Source: Haladaptatus salinisoli
GTDB lineage: Archaea; Halobacteriota; Halobacteria; Halobacteriales; Haladaptataceae
Length of the DNA stretch: 64,000 bases
NCBI RefSeq assembly: GCF_020614375.1
Contig: NZ_CP085327.1
Coordinates: 2,282,823 to 2,346,822 of the forward strand
Reading direction: 5' to 3'
The position numbers and the translations under genes are program-made. Positions 8,213-16,844 of this stretch are shown here, in pieces. A model generated the notes under the pieces. The model was not told where the DNA came from. It was given only the letters and a program-made list of their open reading frames with translations, and made no database searches. Numbering within the stretch: position 1 is the stretch's first letter; each line of letters starts with the position of its first letter.

Positions 8213-8689
8213 AGCTGTTGGAGCGTTTCGGTTCGATGCTCGATTCGAGCTCTTCGGACGGTGCGTCGGTGGACGGGGTGACGGAGGACCCCGGTGCGAC
8301 GCTCGACAGCGCCGGCCCGAAACGGAGCTTCGGCGAAAAGTCGGAGAAGCAACTGGGAGACCGGAAGTCATCCGCGCGGAGACGCGTCGTCCGGGCCGAG
8401 CGCTCGTTTTATACTTTCCACCACTGCACAAAAAATACCCCCGACTGGTGGGACGCGCGGACATCTTTCGCCCCGTTTACGCCGTTCGCCCGCACCGAGA
8501 GACGGGCGGTGCTCGGCGTAGCATCCGGCTATCGACGCGATTCGCTCGGACGGGAACGTCGATAGCGACGCGCATCTCGGCGTCGCGCACGCCGCGTCGC
8601 GACTTCCGCTTCACCCGCGGCGTCGGTCGAATCAGCGTGACAGTCGCACCGGAGAAAGGTTATTCAACCTCTCTATCGTACGGTGTGAC
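8213..8689. other. divergent intergenic region between the beta-helix gene and trkA copy 2
   Basis: 477 bases hold no convincing gene. Two AT-richer spots, TTTTATACTTTCC near 8406 and GGTTATTCAACC near 8658, are candidate promoter sites, the second for the trkA gene starting at 8690. Confidence 0.35.
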
Positions 8690-9379
8690 ATGCGATTCGT
8701 TATCATTGGTGCCGGTAGGGTCGGTCTGCGAACCGCCCGCGTCCTCCGGGAGGAAGGCCACGACGTGGTGATCGTGGAGCGCGACGTACAGAAAGCGGAA
8801 CGCGCACGAAACGACGATTTCGAGGTCGTCGAAGGCGACGGGTCGCGCGAGGAGGTTCTCGAACGGGCGGGTCTCGACGCCGCGGACGCCATCGGCGGGT
8901 TGACCGGCGACCTGAACGTCAACTTCGCCGCCTGCATGGTCGGCAAACACCACGGTTGTCGCACCATCCTCCGCATCGACGAGGACTACCGGGAGGACAT
9001 CTACCGGAAGTTCGCCAGCGACGTGGACGAGGTCATCTACCCCGAGCGCCTCGGCGCCATCGGCGCGAAGAACGCTCTCCTCGGCGGGAACATCCGCGCC
9101 ATCGCCGACATCGCCCAGAACCTACAGGTGGTCGAACTCACCATCACCGAGGACTCCCCGATGAAGGGTTACTCCATCAGCGAACTGGAACTCCCCGCCA
9201 ACTCGCGCATCCTCGCGTTCGGGAAGCGCGACGAACCGATGGGCATCCCGCTCCCCGACGACTCCCTCCAGGTCGGCGACCGGGTCGCCGTCCTCGCCGA
9301 TTTCGAGGTGTTGGAGGACGTGCGGAGAATCCTCGTCGGCGACGAGAGCCGAGCGACCGCGGAAGCGGGGGGTGCCTGA
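8690..9379 (+). CDS. trkA: TrkA family K+ transport regulator, copy 2
   Basis: 229 residues with the same RCK_N (VIIGAGRVGLRTA) and RCK_C (MKGYSISELELPANSRILAF) layout as the copy at 4283, with a slightly longer C terminus. The two share a long, nearly identical core (residues about 70-130), whereas their ends differ. The stop codon is one base before the ATG of the RAM-domain gene, so the pair is an operon. The role is ligand-controlled gating of a K+ channel encoded elsewhere. The second copy may serve a different TrkH or form mixed rings. Confidence 0.9.
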   Translation: MRFVIIGAGRVGLRTARVLREEGHDVVIVERDVQKAERARNDDFEVVEGDGSREEVLERAGLDAADAIGGLTGDLNVNFAACMVGKHHGCRTILRIDEDYREDIYRKFASDVDEVIYPERLGAIGAKNALLGGNIRAIADIAQNLQVVELTITEDSPMKGYSISELELPANSRILAFGKRDEPMGIPLPDDSLQVGDRVAVLADFEVLEDVRRILVGDESRATAEAGGA

Positions 9380-9380
9380 G

Positions 9381-9611
9381 ATGGTCGCCGCGTACGTCAT
9401 GGTCAAAGCGAACACCGGGGAAGCGGACCGGTTGAAGAACGCCGTCCTCGGCATCGACGGTGTCCGGGACGCCCACATCGTCGCCGGGGACGTGGACCTC
9501 ATCGTGAAAGTACGGGTCGAGAACCCCGCCGAGGTGAAGACCATCGCCGCCGACGGTATCCAGGGCATTCAGGGCGTCGAGGATACGCAGACGTACATCT
9601 CGATGGACTAG
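9381..9611 (+). CDS. small Lrp/AsnC ligand-binding (RAM) domain protein, copy 2
   Basis: 76 residues, again a bare RAM domain (VAAYVMVKANTGEADRLKNA, AHIVAGDVDLIVKV, TQTYISMD). It starts one base after the trkA stop, so it is translationally coupled. The similarity to the protein at 6457 covers the full length. Direct coupling to trkA suggests that it senses a small molecule and works with the K+ regulator; the partner and ligand are inferred only from gene order. A GTG at 9372 in frame is an alternative start but overlaps trkA. Confidence 0.88.
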   Translation: MVAAYVMVKANTGEADRLKNAVLGIDGVRDAHIVAGDVDLIVKVRVENPAEVKTIAADGIQGIQGVEDTQTYISMD

Positions 9612-9635
9612 GCGACCGGCCGCCGTCTCCGGTGG

Positions 9636-10103
9636 TCAGTCGTAGTTCTGGCGCGCCCGCGCCAACAACCCCGCCGCCGGTTCGCCGTACTCGTACCCCG
9701 GGATGATTCCCTGCACCCACGTCCCTTCGACGTAGTCCACGACGGCCATCGCGTCGTCCGCGGCCTCGTCCGGATATCCCGAAAACGAAAGCGAGAGCAC
9801 CACCTCGTCGCCGTCGCGCTCGACGTCCGGCGGAGTCGCTTCCTCCCCGGAAACGACGGTGTGCGCGTCTTCCAACCGCAGTTCGAGCGTTTCGAACCAG
9901 CCGGTTTCGACCACGTCGGCGACGCTGTCGTCCTCGACGACGGCCGACAGCATCGGCGCTCGAACCGTCACTTCGACCCGTTCGTCGTCCGTTCGGGCGA
10001 TCCCCTCGAACGGCGTCGTCGTCGCCACGTAGGCGCCGGAGCCGTCTCGTTCGAACCCGTCGTGCGACGAGAACGCTCGCTCGATGGTCGTCTTCCGCGT
10101 CAT
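9636..10103 (-). CDS. haloarchaeal conserved protein (DUF5813-like)
   Basis: 155 residues from the ATG at 10103 (MTRKTTIERAFSSHDGFE); the frame is open to 10148 but without conserved sequence. The protein is acidic with alternating beta strands (VEVTVRAPMLSAVVEDDSV, ELRLEDAHTVV, VVLSLSFSGYPD) and ends in an aromatic C terminus (WVQGIIPGYEYGEP). It resembles the haloarchaeal DUF5813 family from memory; function unknown. It ends 24 bases from the convergent RAM-domain gene. Confidence 0.65.
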   Translation of the reverse strand: MTRKTTIERAFSSHDGFERDGSGAYVATTTPFEGIARTDDERVEVTVRAPMLSAVVEDDSVADVVETGWFETLELRLEDAHTVVSGEEATPPDVERDGDEVVLSLSFSGYPDEAADDAMAVVDYVEGTWVQGIIPGYEYGEPAAGLLARARQNYD

Positions 10104-10170
10104 TGCCGTCGATAGGCTGCGGGGACTGAAGGGCGTTACGTAAACCACCGCCCGTTAGGGCGAGGAGCCG

Positions 10171-12279
10171 TCACGAGAACTCTCGGGAGACGTCCGTCTC
10201 GGACGACCAGAACAGGTCGCCGTCGTAGACGACCGGCACGTCCTCCAGTTCGAGGTAGCGCTGTAACCCCGCTTCCGAAACCGTGAACGTCGGGAGGTCG
10301 CCGCCCGCGAGGAACTGCGTCCGCACGCCGTCGATGAAGGGCATGGCGGTCGAACCCATCGAGTGTCCGTTCGTCGGATACAGCCGCGACCGGATCGCGT
10401 ACTCCCCATCGCCGAGCGATTCGACGAAGGCGACGTAGGGGGTGCCTCCCTCCGATTGGGCGATCGCGACGCTCCCGTCGCCGACGACCGCGTACTGATT
10501 GCCGACGAGTCGCCGACCGCGAGCCACCGAGAGCGCGGCGCGAAGCGGAAATCCGGCGTTGAGAAGCCGAGCGACTGTCCGTCCGATTACCGTCGCGCCG
10601 CCGTTTCCGATTTCGCTGTGGGTGACGATACCCCCGATGCTCCCCGCCTCGACGAGGCGCTTTCCGGGGACGTACGACCGACACGCGTTCAGGAGGAACA
10701 TGTTCGCGCCCGTTCTGTCCACGTCGGCCGGGTCGAGCGCGCCGTCGGAACAGACGAGCGCGCCGTCCTCGACGTGACCGATGTAGTGGAAGAAGTCCGT
10801 CCGTCCGCGCAGGAGTTCGCGGAGTTCCTCCGTCGAACAGTTCCGACGAGCGGTCACGTCGAACGGGAGGTCGTCGCGGTTTCCGTACAGCGCGGCCTCC
10901 CACTCGGCTCGCATCTTCGAGTCGTTGCAGACGATGGTTATCTCGATGTCGGCGGTCGTCCGCTCGCGGGCGAGACGATTCTCGAACCCAGACCGGAGGA
11001 GTTTGTTGCCGCCGATCGGCGCTCCCCTCCCGAGCCACGCCCGTTCGAGCGCCTCGTCGTCGGGTATCGTGACGTACTCCTCCTCCGGAACGCGCTCCGC
11101 CGGTCGGTTCGCGTCCGACTCCGCGGCTCGCGCGAACGCCCGGATGTCGGCGGCCGTCGCCATCGCGTCCCCGGTCGCTCGGGTCTCGTTCGCCGTCCGA
11201 ATCACCGGCAGGTTCCGAAGCACGTACGGGAGGTGCGTCACGTTCTCGGACTCGTTCGTGGCGTACACCGCGAGCCGCCACGTCGGAACCGCGTCGGCCA
11301 GCGTCGAAAACGGGACGTCGAGGTACGCTTCGAGTCGCTCGGCCACCGGCGCGTCGTAGAGCGCCGCGAAGTCGAGGTCGACCAGCGGTTCGACCCGTTG
11401 GCGCTCGTGGAGGTCGACCCGGTACAGCCCTTCCGTGCGGGTCACGCAGTCGAGGAGGAACGTCTGTTTCAGCACGCGCTCGACCTCGCCCTCGAAGCCA
11501 CGCTCCGGGTGGTCGAGCGCGTGCGCCGTCCCCTCCGTAACGATTCGCGGGTTCCGCCCCGGCGCCAATTCCGCGCCGAGGTAGTACGCCAGCGGCGCGA
11601 CGGGGAATATCGACTCGTACCTCGGAGGTATCTCGATTCGAATCCCCGTTTCGGGCGGTCGCAGGTCGTCCGGCACGCGGAGGGCGTCGCCGAGTTCGAC
11701 GGCGGGCGGGTGGCCGCGGAGGGTGGGGAACGACCGCTCGGGGCTGGTGGTCTTGAGCGCCGACCCGAACGTCGAAATCGCCGCCATCACGTCGACCGGA
11801 TCGGCCGTCGTCGTCACCGTCCCCGCCGGGCGGGAGTGACGCGACCGCACGCCGACCTCCACCGTCGTCTCGCCGTCGAAGTTGAGCACGAGTCGCTCGC
11901 TCGAGGCGTCGACTTCGACGGCGGAGCGGAAGCGGAGGTAGGTCTTCACGGGCGTCGACAGTTCGACGTAGTACTCGTCGTCGGGGAACGTCGTCGCCGT
12001 CTCGGGGCCGACGGTGAGTAGCAGGTCGGCGGCGGCGTTTCGTACGTACCCCGCGACCATGGGTCGAAACCGGAGGCGGCTCGTCGCGAGACTGGCCACG
12101 GTTCCGACCGGCGCCGCGAACTCCGAAACCGGAGCGCGCCGCGGGTCGACGGGACGCGAGGTTTCGACCGTGTACTGGCTCCGTTCGAGCGGGTCGAGTA
12201 TCGTGAGACCGGGCAGGTCGTCCCGCGGTCGGAACCGCGGCGTTACGCTTTTCCCCGTTACGTCGGATATCTTGCTCAT
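10171..12279 (-). CDS. CHAT domain protein (caspase-fold putative protease)
   Basis: 702 residues from the ATG at 12279. The C-terminal third carries a CHAT domain (about 430-620): FFHYIGHVEDGALVC contains the probable catalytic His502, and FLLNACRSYVPG the probable nucleophile Cys533, followed by GIVTHSEIGNGG and a helix with ARLLNAGFPLRAALSVAR. The spacing fits caspase-clan peptidases of the CHAT/separase group. The first 400 residues are beta-rich and unrecognised. CHAT proteins usually cut partners in signalling, cell-death or defence systems (for example gRAMP-TPR-CHAT). The start lies 8 bases after the HalOD1/RecA-like gene, so the two form one operon. The target is unknown. Confidence 0.8.
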   Translation of the reverse strand: MSKISDVTGKSVTPRFRPRDDLPGLTILDPLERSQYTVETSRPVDPRRAPVSEFAAPVGTVASLATSRLRFRPMVAGYVRNAAADLLLTVGPETATTFPDDEYYVELSTPVKTYLRFRSAVEVDASSERLVLNFDGETTVEVGVRSRHSRPAGTVTTTADPVDVMAAISTFGSALKTTSPERSFPTLRGHPPAVELGDALRVPDDLRPPETGIRIEIPPRYESIFPVAPLAYYLGAELAPGRNPRIVTEGTAHALDHPERGFEGEVERVLKQTFLLDCVTRTEGLYRVDLHERQRVEPLVDLDFAALYDAPVAERLEAYLDVPFSTLADAVPTWRLAVYATNESENVTHLPYVLRNLPVIRTANETRATGDAMATAADIRAFARAAESDANRPAERVPEEEYVTIPDDEALERAWLGRGAPIGGNKLLRSGFENRLARERTTADIEITIVCNDSKMRAEWEAALYGNRDDLPFDVTARRNCSTEELRELLRGRTDFFHYIGHVEDGALVCSDGALDPADVDRTGANMFLLNACRSYVPGKRLVEAGSIGGIVTHSEIGNGGATVIGRTVARLLNAGFPLRAALSVARGRRLVGNQYAVVGDGSVAIAQSEGGTPYVAFVESLGDGEYAIRSRLYPTNGHSMGSTAMPFIDGVRTQFLAGGDLPTFTVSEAGLQRYLELEDVPVVYDGDLFWSSETDVSREFS

Positions 12280-12287
12280 CGTCGAGT

Positions 12288-13211
12288 TCAGAGGTCGAAC
12301 CACTCGGTCGTGAAGTCGGTCTCGCGGAGGTGCCACCGCTGTTCCGGTCCGGCGTCCCCCGCCCGGAGTTCGATCACGGCGTCGAACTTGGAGGCGATGG
12401 CCTGCACCTGCGGCGCGTCGCGCTCGATGGGGAGAACGTAGTGGGCCATCCCCGACGCGTCTTTGACCGCCTCGCAGATGGGGCCGAGGAACGCGTCGAC
12501 AATCGCCTCGTCGTGCGCCTCGACCAGCGGGAGGAGCGTGTCGAAGCAGAAGCGAAGCTCCGCCGGGTCGAAGCCGTTACGTTCGGCGCCGAGTCGATGA
12601 ATCGTCGCGAGAATCTCGTCCCGGAAGTCGTCGACGTCGCCGTCGACGCGTTCGACGGTCGGGCCGACCCGCACCGTCGATTCGGCGCTCGCCGACCGCG
12701 CATCGGCGTGGTAGTCGATGATGTGGGCGTCCTCGCCGACGGTGCCGGCCATCGACAGGCGGCTTCGCGCCGTCGCGACGCTCCGGTCGTGGAGGGCGAA
12801 CACGCGCGCCCGACTCCGGTTCGTCTCGCCGAGGAGCGGCGTGCTCGCCGCGTCGACGACCGCGTCGGGAACCGACCCGACCACGAGGAGGTTGCCGCCG
12901 AGTTGTTTGATGCGGGCGAGCCCCGATTGCACCGCGACCTCGCCGTCGCCGCGGACGGTCACGTGGTGGCCGTGGAGGGAGAACGACAGTCGACCGCCGC
13001 GACGCGGCGACCCGTCGTCGCGGCATTTGAACAGCTTATCGAGCGCTTCCGGGTCGATGACGTCGTACAGTTGTTCGGGGATATCCGACGGTTCGACGCC
13101 GCACACGTCCGCGACCGCCACCGTCACCGTCGTACTGAGCGACCGGTCGCTCGACAGGTCGTGTTGCACGCGGTGGACGCCGCGCTCGTTTGGGGAACCG
13201 TCATCGTCCAT
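12288..13211 (-). CDS. HalOD1 plus degenerate RecA/KaiC-like domain protein (DUF7504-like)
   Basis: 307 residues from the ATG at 13211. Residues about 20-95 are a HalOD1 output domain (TVTVAVADVCGVEPSDIPEQ, LYDVIDPEALDKLF, LSFSLHGHHVTVRGDGEV). Residues 105-300 look like a RecA/KaiC-type fold: GGNLLVVGSVPDAVVDAAS stands where a P-loop is expected but lacks GK[S/T], and ELRFCFDTLLPLVE could be a Walker B-like strand. It is therefore probably a binding or scaffolding protein rather than an active ATPase. It is the first gene of the operon with the CHAT protein, so it may sense a signal for it. Confidence 0.75.
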   Translation of the reverse strand: MDDDGSPNERGVHRVQHDLSSDRSLSTTVTVAVADVCGVEPSDIPEQLYDVIDPEALDKLFKCRDDGSPRRGGRLSFSLHGHHVTVRGDGEVAVQSGLARIKQLGGNLLVVGSVPDAVVDAASTPLLGETNRSRARVFALHDRSVATARSRLSMAGTVGEDAHIIDYHADARSASAESTVRVGPTVERVDGDVDDFRDEILATIHRLGAERNGFDPAELRFCFDTLLPLVEAHDEAIVDAFLGPICEAVKDASGMAHYVLPIERDAPQVQAIASKFDAVIELRAGDAGPEQRWHLRETDFTTEWFDL

Positions 13212-13524
13212 ACGCTTCCTAAGTCTCTGCAACCGACGTTCAAAAACCCATCGTCACTTAATTGACGCTCGAGGAGGAGGTTGGGAAAGATATCAGGCGA
13301 CCCGCACTCGACTCGCTGCGTTTCGAGACGGACCGCGGCGGGCCAACTCCCGGTGCAGGCCGCGGGATTCGAGGAGGTCGGAACGATGGCTGGAACCCGA
13401 GGTCGCGGATAGTGAAAGAATAGGAGAGTACTCGCATTTTCTAGCGGCGTCATCGACCGGGCCGATTCTCCTCCCCCGAGAACCCCGGCGTTTATTTCAC
13501 GGTCGAGGAGGGACCCCAGACGAG
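13212..13524. other. intergenic region upstream of the HalOD1/CHAT operon
   Basis: 313 bases without a gene-like frame. The part next to 13211 must hold the operon promoter, and the part near 13500 is the 3' flank of the glycosyltransferase gene, which lies on the same strand. Confidence 0.35.
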
Positions 13525-14790
13525 CTAGTCGCCGTGGATACTCGGCCGACCCAACCGCTCGTCGCCACACGTTCGCGGGAGTCGCGCCTTCCCCGCCGAC
13601 CACGTGTCGTACCCCGCCATACTCACCATACACGACTCCGGGGGAACCCGCTGGTCGATGAAGTGTCGGTCGACAGTCCGCGTGGCCTGCTCGGGCCAGT
13701 GTCGCCCCGTGAAATCCTCGTGCGCGGGAACGAGTCCGTTCGCCGCCATCAGCACGACGAGGACGGACACCACGAGTCGGTCGCGCTTTCGGAGCCGACC
13801 AACGAGCAAACCGACGCCCATCGCAGCGAACACGACGAACAGCATCACGTCGGGTTGGGTATCGAAATCAAGCCGAAGCAACTGGAGGAGCGTCCATCCG
13901 ACACCCGCCGCCACCCACCAGTTTCGTCGGTCCCGATACGCGGCCGCGAGGCTGCCGACGACGCCGAGGCCGTAGAGCGGCCACAGTCGTAGCGTGTACT
14001 CGTACAGTTTGTGGAGGCGTTCGGCCAGCGCTACACCTTCGTCCCCCTGAATCGGCGTGAACACCACCTGATTGAGCATCGCCACGCCCCCGCCTCGAAG
14101 GACGATGGGCGCGACGACGAGCAGGGTAACCCCGCCACAGACGCCGACCATCTTCGCGACGCGGTCGTACTCGCGCCGGCGGAGTACCTCGCCGAGCGCG
14201 ATTCCCACGAAAACCGCGCCGAACTGCCAGAACCCCGCGGAGGCGGTCGCGAGGGCCGCCCCGAGGAGATAGCGCCGTCGGTCGAGGACGCAGTACACGC
14301 CGGCCAACCCGAACGCGAAGGCGTAGAACTTCGGCATGATGCCGCGGGTGGGAACGAACAGGAACGTCGAGTACGAGAGGACGGTCAGTCCCGTCGCAAC
14401 CGCCCCGAGTTGACCGCGGGTGCGCCGGTCGACGAGGAGGGCGGCCAGTACGATCGTCGCGACGCTCGCGGCCATCGTGAGGAACGACCCGAGGTAGAAC
14501 TGCGTCCACGGGTCGTTCGGTGCGAGCCACGCGAGGGCGGCCGTGACGTAGTAAATCATCGGAGGTTTGATGTCCCAGAAGTGGAGGTACGGGGCGTATC
14601 CGCGGGCGAGTAGGACGCCGCCGTAGTGAAACTTCGCGGCGTCACCGCCGATAGTCCGGCCGTACGTTATCGGCCAAATCGCGAGCAGGCCGAGGAAACC
14701 GCTCAGGGCCGTCAGACCGTACAACCACGCCCGCTCGGAGAGCCGTCGATGGATGCGGAGGAGTCGAGGGAAGACACGTACACGTTCCAC
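13525..14790 (-). CDS. integral membrane glycosyltransferase, GT39/DolP-mannose type
   Basis: 421 residues with about ten hydrophobic segments. After the first helix comes the luminal-side motif GGDAAKFHYGGVLL with a probable catalytic aspartate, then YLHFWDIKPPMIYYV, the pattern of dolichol-phosphate-mannose-dependent GT-C enzymes (GT39/GT83 group). Haloarchaeal members add the last sugar of N-glycans on the outer membrane face. No other glycosylation gene is present nearby, so the acceptor is unclear. The start is a GTG at 14790; an AT-rich stretch (TAAATATAAACG on the minus strand) lies about 30-40 bases upstream and can serve as promoter. Confidence 0.75.
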   Translation of the reverse strand: MERVRVFPRLLRIHRRLSERAWLYGLTALSGFLGLLAIWPITYGRTIGGDAAKFHYGGVLLARGYAPYLHFWDIKPPMIYYVTAALAWLAPNDPWTQFYLGSFLTMAASVATIVLAALLVDRRTRGQLGAVATGLTVLSYSTFLFVPTRGIMPKFYAFAFGLAGVYCVLDRRRYLLGAALATASAGFWQFGAVFVGIALGEVLRRREYDRVAKMVGVCGGVTLLVVAPIVLRGGGVAMLNQVVFTPIQGDEGVALAERLHKLYEYTLRLWPLYGLGVVGSLAAAYRDRRNWWVAAGVGWTLLQLLRLDFDTQPDVMLFVVFAAMGVGLLVGRLRKRDRLVVSVLVVLMAANGLVPAHEDFTGRHWPEQATRTVDRHFIDQRVPPESCMVSMAGYDTWSAGKARLPRTCGDERLGRPSIHGD

Positions 14791-15049
14791 GGTAGTGTCA
14801 TCGTTTGTGGATTAAACGTTTATATTTACGTGAGAAATATGTGACCTATCTTCCATCTAAATAAGCGAGATGAGTACGTTCTGTCATCTTCTTCGCGCGC
14901 CCGACGAAAGCGTTCGTATTCGACGAGTTCGCGAGCGTTCTTCGTCGAACGACCGGCGGTGAGTCCGCCGAAGCGTTCGACGGTTTCCGTCTCGATTTCT
15001 AAATAATTCTGCCCGAACGCAACCGACGACCGACGAAAACACGACGCAG

Positions 15050-15134
15050 TGCGAGGGATGGGATTTGAACCCATGGACGCCTACGCGAGCGGGTCTTAAG
15101 CCCGCCGCCGTTGGCCTGGCTTGGCAACCCTCGC
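15050..15134 (-). tRNA. tRNA-Leu (anticodon TAA)
   Basis: 85 bases reading on the minus strand. The acceptor stem is GCGAGGG/CCCTCGC with discriminator A; the anticodon arm is GCGGG-CTTAAGA-CCCGC, giving anticodon TAA; a long variable arm identifies a class II tRNA (Leu); the T arm is ATGGG-TTCAAAT-CCCAT. CCA is not encoded. No intron is seen. Confidence 0.95.
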
Positions 15135-15216
15135 CCGTCAGTCGATTATCCCTTCCCTCGCAAGTGGGTTTCGGTTGGCCTCCTCGCTTATACCGATTCG
15201 TACCGAATCCCCTGCC

Positions 15217-15633
15217 ATGCTCGCCCTCTCCCGCGAAGTGTACGACACGCTCGTCAGTCACGCGCGCCGGGGCCGTCCTGCCGAAGTTTGCGGTCTCCTC
15301 GCGGGCACCCGGCGCGACGATCGGAACGACGCTCGGGTCGAAGACGTCCTCCGCGCGGAGAACGTCGCGGAGACTCCGCGGACGAACTACGAAATCGACC
15401 CCGAGGAGCAACTGGCGCTCATGGAGGAGATCGAGTCGCGCGGGCAGGACGTGGTCGGTTTCTATCACTCCCACCCCGCGGGGCCGGACGCGCCGAGCGA
15501 GGCCGACGCGGCGGACGCGACGTGGGACGGCTACTCCTACGTCGTCGTCTCGCTGAACGGGTCGTACCCCTTCGTCGGGTCGTGGCGCTGGACCGGCGAG
15601 GCGTTCGACCCCGAAATCGTTCGGCTCGAATAG
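15217..15633 (+). CDS. JAMM/MPN+ metalloprotease, desampylase type
   Basis: 138 residues. The zinc JAMM motif is complete: Glu23 (RPAEVCGLLAG), His84-x-His86 (YHSHPAG), ten residues, then Asp97 (PSEAD), with the usual serine in the same loop. It matches the size and layout of haloarchaeal HvJAMM1, which releases ubiquitin-like SAMP proteins from their targets and cleaves SAMP precursors. The frame is open from 15121 within the tRNA, but the ATG at 15217 starts the domain. It lies 82 bases from the divergent tRNA-Leu and 58 bases before the C40 peptidase gene. Confidence 0.9.
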   Translation: MLALSREVYDTLVSHARRGRPAEVCGLLAGTRRDDRNDARVEDVLRAENVAETPRTNYEIDPEEQLALMEEIESRGQDVVGFYHSHPAGPDAPSEADAADATWDGYSYVVVSLNGSYPFVGSWRWTGEAFDPEIVRLE

Positions 15634-15691
15634 TCGCCGGTCTCCCCGGTCGGACGATAGGATTTTGAGGGCGCTCCGAGCACGGTGGCGC

Positions 15692-16690
15692 ATGGACGAC
15701 GCTCACCGCGCACGGCTTGCGCTCCAACGCTGCCGAACGAGACACGCACCCGACTCGCGGGTCGCCGTCTTCGACGTGACCCCCGACCCGACCGCGGACG
15801 GACTCGCCCTCCGCGGACGCGTTTCGACGCCAGAACTCGAACGCGAGGCCCGCGACGCGGTCGAACGCGCGACCGGGCGAGCGGTGACGAGCGAGGTGTC
15901 CGTGCTCGCCGAAACGAGGAGCGAACGAACCGTGACCCCGCCGGTCGCGCCCGTCCGCGCCGACCCCGAGGACGACGCCGAGCAAGTGACGCAGGTGCTC
16001 TACGGCGCGTCGGTCGCCGCGTTCGACCGCGAGGACGGGTGGACGCGGGTGCTGACGCCCGGCGGGTACCTCGGCTGGGTCGAGCGAAGCGCGCTCGCGA
16101 CGGCACGGAGCGCGGAGACGAACGCGGTCGTAACCCGGGACGTGACGTCCGAGGGAGCGGGGCGTCCGGTGTACATGGGGACCGCGTGTCGAATCGAAGG
16201 CGAGGGCGGGGACGCGAGCGAGGGCGCGAACGACGAACCGACCGGGACGGCGACCGTCGTCTTCCGAACCGGGGAACGCGCCGCGCTCCCCGGGTCCGCG
16301 GTTCGCCGACCTCCGGAAGAGCCGACCGGCGACGCCGTCGTCGCGGCCGCCCGGCGGTTCCTCGGCACGGAGTACCTCTGGGGCGGGATGACGACCGAGG
16401 GCATCGACTGCTCCGGGCTGGCGTGGGTGGCGTACCGAACGAACGGAATCGACCTCCCGCGCGACGCCGACCAGCAGCGAGCGATGGGGGAGTCCGTCTC
16501 CCGGGACGAACTCCTGCCGGGCGACCTGCTCTTCTTTCCGGGTCACGTCGCCGTCAGCCTCGGCGGCGACGAGTACGTCCACGCCTACGGCGGCGCCGAC
16601 GCGGTCGTGGTCAACAGCTTCGACGCCGAACGCGACGACTACCTCGCCGACCTGGACGAGGAGTTCGAACTCGCGCGCCGACTCGTCTGA
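15692..16690 (+). CDS. NlpC/P60 (C40) peptidase, YkfC-like, with N-terminal SH3-like domains
   Basis: 332 residues, nearly the same as bacterial YkfC, a gamma-D-glutamyl-diamino-acid endopeptidase that acts on murein tripeptides. The catalytic domain spans about 212-332: Cys240 (EGIDCSGLAW), His285 (FFPGHVAVSL) and His297 (EYVHAYGG), plus LPRDADQQ and the GDLLFF turn. Residues 1-205 form two SH3-like modules (VTQVLYGASVAAFDREDGW, GYLGWVERSAL). There is no signal peptide, so it should act in the cytosol on imported peptides. Archaea have no murein, and bacterial origin is likely. The start is the ATG at 15692, 58 bases after the desampylase stop. Confidence 0.88.
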   Translation: MDDAHRARLALQRCRTRHAPDSRVAVFDVTPDPTADGLALRGRVSTPELEREARDAVERATGRAVTSEVSVLAETRSERTVTPPVAPVRADPEDDAEQVTQVLYGASVAAFDREDGWTRVLTPGGYLGWVERSALATARSAETNAVVTRDVTSEGAGRPVYMGTACRIEGEGGDASEGANDEPTGTATVVFRTGERAALPGSAVRRPPEEPTGDAVVAAARRFLGTEYLWGGMTTEGIDCSGLAWVAYRTNGIDLPRDADQQRAMGESVSRDELLPGDLLFFPGHVAVSLGGDEYVHAYGGADAVVVNSFDAERDDYLADLDEEFELARRLV

Positions 16691-16844
16691 CGGCGAACGC
16701 TCGCAAAACGGACTCGATTCGGCATCGAATCGCCCGCGACGTTCGCGCATCGGTACCCTCGCGTCGCCTTCGTACAAATAGTTTCGCACGCCGGTGACGT
16801 GAATCTCCGAAACGTTTATTCTCGTTTGCTATTCTCTAACAAGT

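Noticed and set aside
6953-8281. 442-codon plus-strand frame over the beta-helix gene
   Set aside because: It is Arg/Val-rich without domain motifs; the minus-strand protein shows clear beta-helix repeats.
10363-12021. 552-codon plus-strand frame over the CHAT gene
   Set aside because: It mirrors the coding strand and has Arg-rich composition; the CHAT motifs are on the minus strand.
10171-13211. Defence island around the CHAT operon
   Set aside because: No nuclease, restriction, CRISPR or toxin gene lies nearby, so defence function rests only on the CHAT family.
13250-13520. Small gene between the CHAT operon and the glycosyltransferase
   Set aside because: Frames are short or composed of shadow-like residues, with no start that fits haloarchaeal codon use.
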